From Bradyrhizobium sp. CSA207 (GTDB taxonomy: Bacteria > Pseudomonadota > Alphaproteobacteria > Rhizobiales > Xanthobacteraceae), in the NCBI RefSeq assembly GCF_029051685.1, contig NZ_JAACFT010000003.1, positions 248,001 through 312,000 on the forward strand: a stretch of 64,000 nt of DNA, given 5' to 3'. Below the pieces are notes generated by a model. It was not told the origin of the DNA, searched no databases, and worked only from the letters and a program-made list of their open reading frames with translations. A program made the position numbers and the translations under genes. The stretch's first letter is position 1, and each line of letters starts with the position of its first letter. Below are positions 55,184 to 63,501 of this stretch, one piece after another.

Positions 55184-56353
55184 ATGAATGAAGCGATCAG
55201 ACCCGGCTCCGAAAATCCGCGGCAGGCCCAAGATAGGGCCCACGATCACGCCCGCGGCACGGCTTCGCGGTCGGCGGAATTGTCGGTCGTTGTCCCGACC
55301 TTCAACGAGCGCGACAACGTCACGGTGCTGTACCGGCGGCTGGAGGCGGTGCTTGCGGGCATTGCCTGGGAGGTCGTGTTCGTCGACGACAATTCACCCG
55401 ACGGCACCTGGGACGTGGTGCGCGCGCTGGCCCAGCGCGACAGTCGTGTGCGCTGCATCCGCCGCATCGGCCGCCGCGGCCTGTCGGGCGCCTGCATCGA
55501 GGGCATTCTGGCCTCGAGCGCGCCCTATGCTGCGGTGATCGACGCCGATCTCCAGCATGACGAGACGCAATTGCCGAAGATGCTGTCGCTGCTCGCGAGC
55601 GGGCAGGCCGATCTCGTGGTCGGCAGCCGCTATATCGAAGGCTACAAGAGCGAAGGTTTCAACAAGCAGCGCGCCGGCGCCAGTGCGCTCGCCACCGAAG
55701 TGGCAAGGAAGGTGCTGCGGGTCGAGATCGCCGATCCCATGAGCGGCTTCTTCATGGTGCGCGCCGATCGCTTCGAGCAACTGGCCCCAAAGCTTTCCGT
55801 GCACGGTTTCAAGATCCTGCTCGACCTCGTCGCCAGCGCGAGCGGCAGCCTGCGCGCCGTCGAAATTCCCTACACGTTTGGCCAGCGCCAGCACGGCGAG
55901 AGCAAGCTCGATTCCATGGTCGCGCTGGACTTTCTCGGCCTGGTGCTGGCGAAGTTCACCAACGATGCCGTCTCGCTTCGCTTCCTGCTGTTCGCAATGG
56001 TCGGCGGCATCGGTCTCGTGGTGCATCTCACCACGCTGTTCATCGCGCTTCGGCTGTTCAAGGTGCCGTTCGCGGAGGCGCAGGCCGCCGGCGCCATCGT
56101 CGCCATGACCAGCAACTTCATCCTCAACAATTTCCTTACCTATCGCGATCAGCGACTGAAGGGCTTTGCGCTCCTGCGTGGCCTGATCGCCTTCTACATC
56201 GTGTGCAGCGTCGGCCTGCTCGCCAATGTCGGCGTCGCCTTCTCCGTGTACGACCAGGAGCCGATCTGGTGGCTGGCCGGCATGGCCGGTGCGCTGATGG
56301 GCGTGGTGTGGAATTACGCGATGTCCGGACTGTTCGTCTGGCGCAAGAAATAG
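55184..56353 (+). CDS. Polyprenyl-phosphate glycosyltransferase (DPM1-like) fused to a GtrA domain
   Basis: 389 residues. GT2 domain about 30-270: LSVVVPTFNERDNVTVLYRR, VVFVDDNSPDGTWDVV (DxD-like), VIDADLQHDETQLPKM (second acidic), GRRGLSGACIEGI, SKLDSMVALDFLGL. C-terminal four-span GtrA-type membrane domain about 275-389 (FLLFAMVGGIGLVVHLTTLF, NFILNNFLTYRDQRLKGF). It would load a sugar onto polyprenyl phosphate and flip it or present it. ATG 55184 chosen; the upstream frame is basic and unlikely. Pairs with the GT39 gene 19 bases downstream. Confidence 0.88.
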   Translation: MNEAIRPGSENPRQAQDRAHDHARGTASRSAELSVVVPTFNERDNVTVLYRRLEAVLAGIAWEVVFVDDNSPDGTWDVVRALAQRDSRVRCIRRIGRRGLSGACIEGILASSAPYAAVIDADLQHDETQLPKMLSLLASGQADLVVGSRYIEGYKSEGFNKQRAGASALATEVARKVLRVEIADPMSGFFMVRADRFEQLAPKLSVHGFKILLDLVASASGSLRAVEIPYTFGQRQHGESKLDSMVALDFLGLVLAKFTNDAVSLRFLLFAMVGGIGLVVHLTTLFIALRLFKVPFAEAQAAGAIVAMTSNFILNNFLTYRDQRLKGFALLRGLIAFYIVCSVGLLANVGVAFSVYDQEPIWWLAGMAGALMGVVWNYAMSGLFVWRKK

Positions 56354-56372
56354 CGCGCCGAGGAAGCTGACC

Positions 56373-57875
56373 ATGGGCGGAGCTGACGCGCGGATCGTCC
56401 GCAATACCGCGCTGGTGATCCTTGCGCTGGTCGGCTTGCGGCTCGTCACGGCCGCGTTCACGCCGATCACGTTCGACGAAGCCTACTACTGGATGTGGTC
56501 GAAGAACCTGGCGGGCGGCTACTACGACCATCCGCCGATGGTTGCCTACGTGATCCGCGCCGGCACCATGATCGCCGGCGATACCGAGCTCGGCGTTCGC
56601 CTGGTCTCGATCCTGCTGGCGCTGCCGATGAGCTATGCGATCTATCGCTCGGCCGCGATCCTGTTTGGCGGCGCGCGCGTCGCCGCGACCAGCGCCATCC
56701 TGCTCAACGTGACGCTGCTGGCTGCGGTCGGCACGCTGATCGTGACGCCCGATGCGCCGCTGCTCGTCGCCTCGAGCCTCGTGCTGTTCTTTCTCGCCAA
56801 GGTGCTGGAGACCGGCCGCGGTGCCTGGTGGCTGGCCGTCGGCGTCGCCGTCGGTGCGGCGCTGCTGTCGAAATATACCGCAATGTTCTTCGGCCCCGCG
56901 ATCCTGATCTGGCTCGCAGCGGTGCCGAAGCTGCGGCGCTGGTTTCTTTCGCCCTGGCCCTATCTCGGCGGGCTCGTCGCCCTGGCGCTGTTTTCGCCGG
57001 TGATCCTGTGGAATGCGGATCATCAATGGGTCTCGTTCGCAAAGCAGCTCGGGCGCGCAAAAATCGAAGACTTCCGGCCCGTCTTCATCGCCGAGCTGAT
57101 CCCGACCCAGATCGCATTCGCAACCCCGCTCGTCTTCATCCTCGGGGCGATGGGGTTGCACGCGCTGACCTGGCGCAGGGCCGGCGCGCTGGCCTCGCGC
57201 GTGCTGATCGAGACCATGTTCTGGACCATCGTGGCCTATTTCGTCTGGCATTCGCTGCATGCCCGCGTCGAGGCCAATTGGTTCGCGCCGGTCTATCCGC
57301 CCTTCGTCGTCGCCGCGGCTGCCGCCGCCAATCTTGCACAGTGGAAGCCGCGCCAGCGGCGCTTGGCGGATTTCTGCCTGCGCTGGGCCGCGCCAACGGG
57401 CATCGTGATGTTTGCTGCGTTGATCGTGCAGGCCAACACCGGCTGGCTATCCGGCTATCGCCGCGATGCGACCGTGCGCAGCGTCGGGGTCGGCTGGCGC
57501 GAGCTCGCCGCCGAGATCGAGGCCGTGCGCGTGCGCACCGGTGCGACGTGCGTCCTGGCGCCGGACTACGGCACCACCGGCTGGCTCGCCTTCTATTTGC
57601 CGCGCGGCACCTGCGTCGCGCAGCAGAGCCAGCGTATCCGCTGGGTCAACATGCCCGAACCCGATCCAAAACTGCTCGCGGGCAAGCTGCTCTATCTCGA
57701 CGAGCTGCGCGAGGGCGGCCGTCCGTTCCTCAACGACCTCTTTGCCCAGGTGACGCAAGTTGCGCAATTGCAACGCAAGCGCGGGCCACTCGTGGTCGAG
57801 ACCTACGGCATCGATCTCTTGGAAGGCGCCAAGGGCGACGTGCTGGACCGCTCGCCGCCGCCTGAAGCGCGGTAG
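56373..57875 (+). CDS. GT39/ArnT-type membrane glycosyltransferase
   Basis: 500 residues, about eleven spans. N-terminal acidic catalytic motif FTPITFDEAYYWMWSKNLAG followed by GGYYDHPPMVAYVIRAGT, as in the PMT_2/ArnT class that uses polyprenyl-phosphate sugars. C-terminal periplasmic domain about 390-500. With the DPM-like gene upstream it likely transfers one sugar to lipid A, a lipid or a protein on the periplasmic side. Sugar and acceptor are unknown; mannosylation or galacturonosylation of lipid A is a guess. Confidence 0.85.
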   Translation: MGGADARIVRNTALVILALVGLRLVTAAFTPITFDEAYYWMWSKNLAGGYYDHPPMVAYVIRAGTMIAGDTELGVRLVSILLALPMSYAIYRSAAILFGGARVAATSAILLNVTLLAAVGTLIVTPDAPLLVASSLVLFFLAKVLETGRGAWWLAVGVAVGAALLSKYTAMFFGPAILIWLAAVPKLRRWFLSPWPYLGGLVALALFSPVILWNADHQWVSFAKQLGRAKIEDFRPVFIAELIPTQIAFATPLVFILGAMGLHALTWRRAGALASRVLIETMFWTIVAYFVWHSLHARVEANWFAPVYPPFVVAAAAAANLAQWKPRQRRLADFCLRWAAPTGIVMFAALIVQANTGWLSGYRRDATVRSVGVGWRELAAEIEAVRVRTGATCVLAPDYGTTGWLAFYLPRGTCVAQQSQRIRWVNMPEPDPKLLAGKLLYLDELREGGRPFLNDLFAQVTQVAQLQRKRGPLVVETYGIDLLEGAKGDVLDRSPPPEAR

Positions 57876-57888
57876 CGCTTTCGAAGGC

Positions 57889-59778
57889 TCAGCTCGTCAC
57901 GTCGGCTTCGGCCGCCGGGCGTCTCGATTGACGCTCGTCGCGCCAGAACCAGACGGCGATTGTGCCGGAGCGGCCGCGAACCTGCGTGCGCAGCGGGCCT
58001 CTTAAAGTGCCGTCGGGATCACCCAGGAAATCGGCGGCATCGAGCAGCGTATCGCTCAGGGCCAATCGCGCATCGTTCTGGACGGCGACCTCCATCAACC
58101 GGCTCGCGACGTTGACGGTGTCGCCGGTCGCCGTGATGTGCTGGTGGCTCTCGCCGAGGCGGGAGGCGACGATGGGGCCGAAATGCGCGCCGATCTTGAA
58201 GCCGACCTGGTCCGCGATCTCGGGAGGCAGCGAGGCGATCCAGCGTTCGACGCTGCGGTGCAGGTCGATCGCGCACTTCAGCGCGCGAGCCGCGTCGTCC
58301 GGCATCGCGCTGGGCAGACCGAACAGGATCATGGCGCCGTCACCGAGAAAGCCGGTGACCATGCCGCCGCAATCGACCGCCGCCTTGTCGATCAGCGCAT
58401 GGAATGCCTTGAGCAGATCCCGGAGCGCATCGGGATCGATCCGTTCGCTCAGGGCCGTGAAGCCGGACAGATCGATGAAGACGATGGCGGCGTTCTGCCG
58501 GACGGGCTTTGCCAGGAAATCGGGATCGCGGGCCAGCCACTCCTGCACTGCCGGCGCCTGGAATTGCGCGAGTGACCTGCTCTTGGCGGCAAGATATTGC
58601 GTGCGGCGGCCGCCGGCCCACAATTGCACGCCGGCAAACACCGCAACCGGCGGCACTGCGGCTGAGAGTATGGTCGCCGCATTCAGCCAGATGCCGTGCG
58701 TGAACGCGAGCAGGTTGAGCGCGGCCCAGGCCATCATCACCACAGCCGCGGCAAGGAGGCCGAGCGCGCTGCGGCGCCAGGCCAGCAATCCCACCAGCAG
58801 CATCGGCAGCAGAATCGCGGCGAGCGCGTCGGCGATGTGGACCTTGCGGTCGCGCACGATGCCGTCGCCGGCGACCAGATGGGTGATCGCGGTCGAAACC
58901 ACCTCAACGCCGGGCATCAGGGAATCGAACGGCGTCGGATAAAAGTCGCCGCCGCCGGCGACCGCGGCGCCGATCACCACGATCCGGTTCTCGATCGCCG
59001 CGCGGTCGAGCGTGCCGTCGAACACGCTCTGCGCGCTGACGGTGCGGATGGTGCGGCGCGGGCCGTAATAGGTGATCGGCAGCGCGAAGTCGGTATCGGT
59101 CGGCACCGCGCGATCGCCGAGCATGAGATGGTCCGGCGCGATCGTCAGCGGCTTGTCCAGCGCGCGGCTCGCGACGCGCAAGGGGAACGACAGCTCGACC
59201 TTGTCGCGCGTCCGGAACAGCATCGGGACCGAGAGTGGCGAGCCCGATTGCCCCGTCGCCACGTTGACGATTCCGACCTCGGCGTGGTCGGCGAATGCGG
59301 GAAGCGGCAGCAGGAAACGCTCGGCCTGGGGCAGGGCGGCGAGAGGGTCCTCGCCGCCAGTTGCAACGGTCTCGCTGGCGGTCGGGAAGATCGCCGCGGC
59401 GGCAAGCACTATGGGACCGGTGGCCAGCGTCTGCGCCAGCGTGGCATCGCCGATCGCGGCGCTGCGGTCGACCAGGAGCAGGTCGATTGCGATGACCTTC
59501 GGCTTGAACTGCACGATGGTGTCGACGATTCGCGCGAGATCGGCGCGCGGCAGCGGATAGCTGCCGCCGCGCTTCACCACGGTGTTGTCGATCGCGACGA
59601 TGGTGACGAGATCGGGCGGACGCTGCACGCCGCGGGCGAGCGTGCGCAGGTCCGTCAGTGTTGCCTCGAGACGATCGAGAAAACGCAGATGGCCATTGGT
59701 GTGGCCGGCATAGATGCCGCCGCCCCACAGCGCGGTGAGGACGAGGGCCACCAGGATCTGAACGCGTCGACTATTCAT
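57889..59778 (-). CDS. CHASE2-domain adenylate cyclase
   Basis: 629 residues. TM1 about 7-22, then the extracytoplasmic CHASE2 sensor about 25-325 (PPDLVTIVAIDNTVVKRGGS, RIVDTIVQFKPKVIAIDLLL, RIVVIGAAVAGGGDFYPTPF). Three further spans about 330-400, then the class III cyclase domain about 440-590: AAIVFIDLSGFTALSERIDP, VTGFLGDGAMILFGLP, and TATGDTVNVASRLMEVA. Both metal Asp are present. fecR lies directly upstream on the same strand, a known pairing. The start chosen is MNSRRVQ at 59778; an in-frame ATG at 59823 lies in the tandem repeat. Confidence 0.9.
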   Translation of the reverse strand: MNSRRVQILVALVLTALWGGGIYAGHTNGHLRFLDRLEATLTDLRTLARGVQRPPDLVTIVAIDNTVVKRGGSYPLPRADLARIVDTIVQFKPKVIAIDLLLVDRSAAIGDATLAQTLATGPIVLAAAAIFPTASETVATGGEDPLAALPQAERFLLPLPAFADHAEVGIVNVATGQSGSPLSVPMLFRTRDKVELSFPLRVASRALDKPLTIAPDHLMLGDRAVPTDTDFALPITYYGPRRTIRTVSAQSVFDGTLDRAAIENRIVVIGAAVAGGGDFYPTPFDSLMPGVEVVSTAITHLVAGDGIVRDRKVHIADALAAILLPMLLVGLLAWRRSALGLLAAAVVMMAWAALNLLAFTHGIWLNAATILSAAVPPVAVFAGVQLWAGGRRTQYLAAKSRSLAQFQAPAVQEWLARDPDFLAKPVRQNAAIVFIDLSGFTALSERIDPDALRDLLKAFHALIDKAAVDCGGMVTGFLGDGAMILFGLPSAMPDDAARALKCAIDLHRSVERWIASLPPEIADQVGFKIGAHFGPIVASRLGESHQHITATGDTVNVASRLMEVAVQNDARLALSDTLLDAADFLGDPDGTLRGPLRTQVRGRSGTIAVWFWRDERQSRRPAAEADVTS

Positions 59779-59801
59779 TCCGTCGTTCTGCAATCTACTT
59801 T

Positions 59802-59871
59802 TTGACCAAGCCTTACTGATCAAGTCCTATTGTCCAGGTCTTATTGTCCAGGTCTTATTGACCCAGCCTTG
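59802..59871. repeat. Five-copy 14-bp tandem repeat at the fecR-cyclase junction
   Basis: Consecutive 14-mers on the plus strand: 59802-59815, 59816-59829, 59830-59843, 59844-59857, 59858-59871. Copies 3 and 4 are identical (TTGTCCAGGTCTTA); the others differ by a few bases. The array runs from the last codons of fecR, through its stop, to 24 bases before the cyclase start. Confidence 0.85.
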
Positions 59872-60391
59872 CCATCAGCGCGTCGATCCGCGGCTGGCCC
59901 CATTGTTTGACGGTCAGCGGACCGCTCGCCTCGACGTCGACGCCTTCGCCGGGCCCGAGCACGACGCCACGTCCGCGAGCCCTGCGATTCACGCCGACAC
60001 GACCGTCGGCGACAAACACGGAGGTCTTGGCGTCAGCGACATCGACGGCCCATCGGGTGCCGCGCACCGCGGCGATCGCCTGCGGCGTCAGCACCTTGAA
60101 GGGATGGCCGCCCGGCTTCTTGGGAACCTCGATCAGCAGGGCTTTGCTGCTCAACTCCACGGAGTCAATATGTCCGTCGCGGTTGGCGTCCTTAAGTTCA
60201 AATCTGGCGCCATTTTCTGCGACGATGGTGATGCCGTTGTCACAGCGCCAGGTCTGTGTGCCGGCGGCCGACGCCGACGGCGTGCAACCCTTATTGGCTG
60301 CAGGCTGCGCGGCTGCGTATCCGGTCAACAAAAACGAAGACGCCAGAGCGAAAAACCCGGCGCGCGCGACGCTTCTCGCGACGCTTGTCAT
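59855..60391 (-). CDS. FecR-domain exported protein
   Basis: 178 residues. Signal peptide 1-28 (AGFFALASSFLLTGYAAA). The FecR-like core is at about 60-160: NGITIVAENGARFELKD, LLIEVPKKPGGHPFKVLTPQ, IAAVRGTRWAVDVADAKTSV, VFVADGRVGVNRRAR. A short DxDxD-like stretch DANRDGHIDSVE is reminiscent of an EF-hand loop. GGAGG precedes ATG 60391. It sits upstream of the CHASE2 cyclase, in the order often seen for the FecR-CHASE2 pair. Role: periplasmic ligand-sensing partner (inference). Confidence 0.85.
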   Translation of the reverse strand: MTSVARSVARAGFFALASSFLLTGYAAAQPAANKGCTPSASAAGTQTWRCDNGITIVAENGARFELKDANRDGHIDSVELSSKALLIEVPKKPGGHPFKVLTPQAIAAVRGTRWAVDVADAKTSVFVADGRVGVNRRARGRGVVLGPGEGVDVEASGPLTVKQWGQPRIDALMARLGQ

Positions 60392-60431
60392 GGCAGCCTC
60401 CAATTCGTGCGCGGCACGTTTCAGGGCGATG

Positions 60432-60449
60432 TTGATACGGTACCGTATC
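60432..60449. promoter_or_regulatory. 18-bp perfect palindrome upstream of fecR
   Basis: TGATACGGTACCGTATCA is fully self-complementary. It lies 41 bases ahead of the fecR start codon, a typical operator position. The GATAC...GTATC pattern is typical of TetR-family sites. No TetR gene is adjacent here. Confidence 0.6.
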
Positions 60450-60894
60450 ACACGCGGAGGCTGCTGAATAGTGCCGGCAAGGGGAGCTATTTTCTCGTCC
60501 GGCCCATGTCCAGATTGCGCGCGATCAACTTTCGGTCAGCCTGAGTTCGCCAGCCTCGCGCAACGCTCCGGCGCTATGGTCTGGCGAGGTTGGAAGACCA
60601 CGAAAATGACGTGGTTGGATGTGCCTTAGGAGCTGGCCAGAGCCATGGGGTGACTGCGCCAGGTCGGCCGAGAAACATGGTTAACAGATGCGTCTAAGTC
60701 CGTATTTCTGCGGGTTTTTTCTCGAAATGGGACAGCGCTGACCCGCCGCCCCAGATCCGCCCGAACTTAATCCGCATTTAACTAAAAGTCGCCTTAATGA
60801 CGCTCCGACCCTCTGCGAGATGCTGGCTTCGGAACGTGACCAGCAGCGGCACTTCGAAGGGGGACTGAGTGACACCGTCCTGGACGCAAGGCGA
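60450..60894. other. Divergent intergenic region between fecR and the DUF2778 gene
   Basis: About 445 bases with no supported gene. It is more AT-rich towards 60765-60800 (CGCATTTAACTAAAAG), suggesting the promoter of the rightward gene. A short T-run (60714-60720) lies in the middle. No RNA gene recognised. Confidence 0.45.
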
Positions 60895-62127
60895 ATGAGT
60901 ACGAGTATCGCTGCGCAGAGTAACGCGGCACGGAAGTCCAAGAAGTTCTCGAAGCATTCTCTTCGGAAGCCTTCCCGGAAAATGACCACCCAAAACGTGC
61001 TCGGCGCCGCCGCGATCGGCTGCGTCGTGCTTGGCGCCGGCTGGACCGTCTACAGCAACATCTTCGCCGCCAGCGTCTATCCGACCGTCGGCAGCCTCCG
61101 TTACGACGAGCCCGTGATCAAGCGCGCACCCAGGGTCGTGCTGCGCGAGGCGGGCGAGGCGGTCAAGGAAGCCTTTGCGCTTCTACCCGACCGGCTGCAG
61201 GTGGCAGCGCCGATCTCCCGCGAGATGTTCAACGAGCGTTTTGCCGCGGCGGCGACGCAAGGCGTGGAATCGAATGCGGCGAGCGCCGTCGGCCAGGCTC
61301 CCGCAACGAAGATTGCCGAAGCCAAGGATACTGCCAAGGATACTGCAAAGGACGCTGCCAAGGACTCGGCGAAGCCGACCGTGATGGCGAAGGTCGCGGA
61401 GGCGCTGAAGCCGCTGAGCCCGACCAAGGTCGCTGACAAGATTGCCGACAAGGTCGGCGATGTTGCGAAGGCCAAGCGCGCGGATGCGCCTGTGCAGCTC
61501 GCCTCAGCCGACCCGGCCGAGATCGTGCCGGCACCTGAGGCCAAGCCGGCAAAATCCTTCGCCGATCGCGCCAAGGCGGCGGTGATGTCGATCACCGGGC
61601 CGCGGCAGTCGATGGTTGAAAAGCTCTGGGGCAAGCGCGAGCCGTCCGGCGGGCTCCTGGCTTATGCGTCGGCCGATGCCAGCGTGACCGCGAGCATCGC
61701 GCCCAGGGAGCAGAACCCGATGCTCGGCGGTTCGGCGCCCTATGAGCGCGACACCGCGGTCTACGACATCTCTGCCAAGGCGGTATATCTGCCCGACGGC
61801 ACCAAGCTCGAGGCGCATTCCGGCCTCGGCTCCAATCTCGACGATCCGCGCTCCTCGCGGGTGCGCATGCGCGGCGTGACGCCGCCGCACATCTACACGC
61901 TGAAGCCGCGTGAAGCTCTGTTCCACGGCGTGCCCGCGCTACGCCTGACCCCGATCGGCGGCGAGAACGCGATCTACGGTCGCGACGGCCTGCTCGCCCA
62001 CACCTTCATGCTCGGTCCGAACGGCGATTCCAACGGCTGCGTGTCGTTCAAGGACTATTACGCGTTCCTCGACGCCTACCGCAACAAGGGCATCCGCAAG
62101 CTCGCGGTGCTGGCGCGGGTGGACTGA
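60895..62127 (+). CDS. Membrane-anchored DUF2778 (Tlde1-like L,D-transpeptidase fold) protein
   Basis: 410 residues. Basic N-tail, one span about 35-55 (VLGAAAIGCVVLGAGWTVY), a long periplasmic Ala/Lys/Asp linker about 120-240 with DTAKDTAKDAAKDSAK-type repeats, and a C-terminal DUF2778 domain about 270-410 (AVYDISAKAVYLPDGTKLEA, YTLKPREALFHGVPALRL). The catalytic set is HTFMLGPNGDSNGCVSF (His then S-x-G-C). DUF2778 includes the T6SS effector Tlde1, but this protein has no toxin neighbours and no immunity gene, so a house-keeping peptidoglycan role is as likely. ATG 60895 has AAGGCGA upstream. Confidence 0.8.
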   Translation: MSTSIAAQSNAARKSKKFSKHSLRKPSRKMTTQNVLGAAAIGCVVLGAGWTVYSNIFAASVYPTVGSLRYDEPVIKRAPRVVLREAGEAVKEAFALLPDRLQVAAPISREMFNERFAAAATQGVESNAASAVGQAPATKIAEAKDTAKDTAKDAAKDSAKPTVMAKVAEALKPLSPTKVADKIADKVGDVAKAKRADAPVQLASADPAEIVPAPEAKPAKSFADRAKAAVMSITGPRQSMVEKLWGKREPSGGLLAYASADASVTASIAPREQNPMLGGSAPYERDTAVYDISAKAVYLPDGTKLEAHSGLGSNLDDPRSSRVRMRGVTPPHIYTLKPREALFHGVPALRLTPIGGENAIYGRDGLLAHTFMLGPNGDSNGCVSFKDYYAFLDAYRNKGIRKLAVLARVD

Positions 62128-62134
62128 TCTCGGC

Positions 62135-62764
62135 CTAAGCCGCGAGCGTCTTGCGTAGCGCCATCTCGGTGGCAATCGCCTCGCGCACGGCAGGCCGCGC
62201 CTGCATCCGTTCGAGATAGGCCGACAACGATGGCCATTGTGCGATGTCGACGCCTGCGGGACGGAGCACCAGCAAGGCCCAGGTGAGGTGAGCATCCGCG
62301 GCGGTGAAGCGGTCGCCGACGAGGAATTCGCGGTCCGCCAGATGCGCTGATGGCACCGACAATGTCGGTGTTATTCTTGCACGCGGCTTGGAGAGCGATC
62401 CGTCATCCTTGTACCAGAAAGTCGGATACAGAAATCCCTTGTGGATCTCGGCGCCGATGAAGCTCAACCATTCCTGGAGGCGATAGCGGTCGGGATCGCC
62501 GAATGCGGGAGCGAGGCCGGTCGCCGGCTTCAAATCGGCGATGTATTGCAGCACCGCCGCACTTTCGGTCAGCCGCTCGCCGTTCTCCAGCACCAGCACT
62601 GGCACGGCGCCCTTCGGTGAAACGCCGCGGAAGTCGCTGTCGTCGTCCACGACCTTCTTCGTCCAGATGTGAGCGAAGTGATATTGCGCATCCAGGCCGG
62701 CCTCCAGCAGCGCGATACGGCTGGAGAGCGAACAGGCCATTGGAAAGAAATAGAGTTGCAGCAT
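62135..62764 (-). CDS. Glutathione S-transferase family protein
   Basis: 209 residues. N-domain with YFFPMACSLSSRIALLEAGL (the GST N-terminal CSLSSRI motif with Cys and Ser), KGAVPVLVLENGERLTESAA, then C-domain FLVGDRFTAADAHLTWALLV. Normal length. A GGAG precedes ATG 62764; ATG 62779 overlaps the upstream stop (ATGA) and is an alternative. Co-transcribed with the isochorismatase gene. Confidence 0.88.
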   Translation of the reverse strand: MLQLYFFPMACSLSSRIALLEAGLDAQYHFAHIWTKKVVDDDSDFRGVSPKGAVPVLVLENGERLTESAAVLQYIADLKPATGLAPAFGDPDRYRLQEWLSFIGAEIHKGFLYPTFWYKDDGSLSKPRARITPTLSVPSAHLADREFLVGDRFTAADAHLTWALLVLRPAGVDIAQWPSLSAYLERMQARPAVREAIATEMALRKTLAA

Positions 62765-62775
62765 CGCGCGCTCCG

Positions 62776-63369
62776 TCATTTCAGTGCATCGCTGCGCGCA
62801 ATCAGCGCGAAGCGGTCCGACAATTCGGCCAGCGCGACCTCGTGAATGATCCTTGCGGCCAACGTTCCGCCGCGCCCGTCGGGCAGATCGCGGGTGGCGC
62901 AGGCATCGGCCGCGATGGTGGTGCGCAGGCCGAGGTCGAGCGCAGCGCGCGCGGTCGAGCTCACGCACATGTGGGTCATGAAGCCCACCAGCACGATGTC
63001 GTTGCGTCCGGTCGCAGCTAACCGGGTTTGCAGATCGGTGCCGGCAAAGGAGTTCGGCAGCGCCTTCTCGATCACCGGCTCGCTCGCCAGCGGTGCCAGG
63101 CTCGCAACGATGGCGCCGCGCTCGGCCTCGCGGTCAAACAGGCTGCCGGCGCGGCCCTTGTGCGCGACGTGGAAGATCGCCGCGCCGCTCTGCCTGGCAC
63201 GTCCGAGCAGGCGGACGGCCGCGGCGATCGCGGTCTCCGCATCCGGCAGCGCCAGCGGGCCGGCGCGATATTCGTTCTGGATGTCGATCAGCACGAGGCA
63301 GGATTCGCCAAGCTTCGGCGGATTGAGATCAGCACCGGCGAGTTCGAGCAGGGTTTTTGGAGCAGTCAT
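62776..63369 (-). CDS. Isochorismatase-like cysteine hydrolase
   Basis: 197 residues. Asp in LVLIDIQNEYRAGPLA, Lys in HVAHKGRAGSLF, and the nucleophile Cys in LVGFMTHMCVSSTARAALDL: the complete Asp-Lys-Cys triad. Hydrolyses a small amide or enol-ether substrate; identity unknown. First gene of a two-gene unit with the GST, divergent from LysR. Confidence 0.9.
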   Translation of the reverse strand: MTAPKTLLELAGADLNPPKLGESCLVLIDIQNEYRAGPLALPDAETAIAAAVRLLGRARQSGAAIFHVAHKGRAGSLFDREAERGAIVASLAPLASEPVIEKALPNSFAGTDLQTRLAATGRNDIVLVGFMTHMCVSSTARAALDLGLRTTIAADACATRDLPDGRGGTLAARIIHEVALAELSDRFALIARSDALK

Positions 63370-63444
63370 TTGCAGTCAGGCCTTTCAACACGAGCAGTTG
63401 GCGCTGACACTAGCCCGGCCGCCGCCTGCCATTGTGCAGGACTA

Positions 63445-63463
63445 TTGCAGCATATGGCTGCAA
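63445..63463. promoter_or_regulatory. LysR-type operator between isochorismatase and LysR genes
   Basis: TTGCAGC-ATATG-GCTGCAA: perfect 7-bp arms, containing T-N11-A geometry. Extra half-sites (GTGCAGG at 63434-63440 and TTGCAGG at 63466-63472) flank it. Positioned in the divergent gap, as LysR autoregulatory sites are. Confidence 0.65.
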
Positions 63464-63501
63464 ATTTGCAGGAATCGACGTCGCCTGTTAAGCTCGCCGC
63501 G

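Noticed and set aside
56495..57865. 456-codon plus-strand frame inside the GT39 gene
   Set aside because: Arg-rich shadow frame; the GT39 frame has membrane spans and the acidic catalytic motif.
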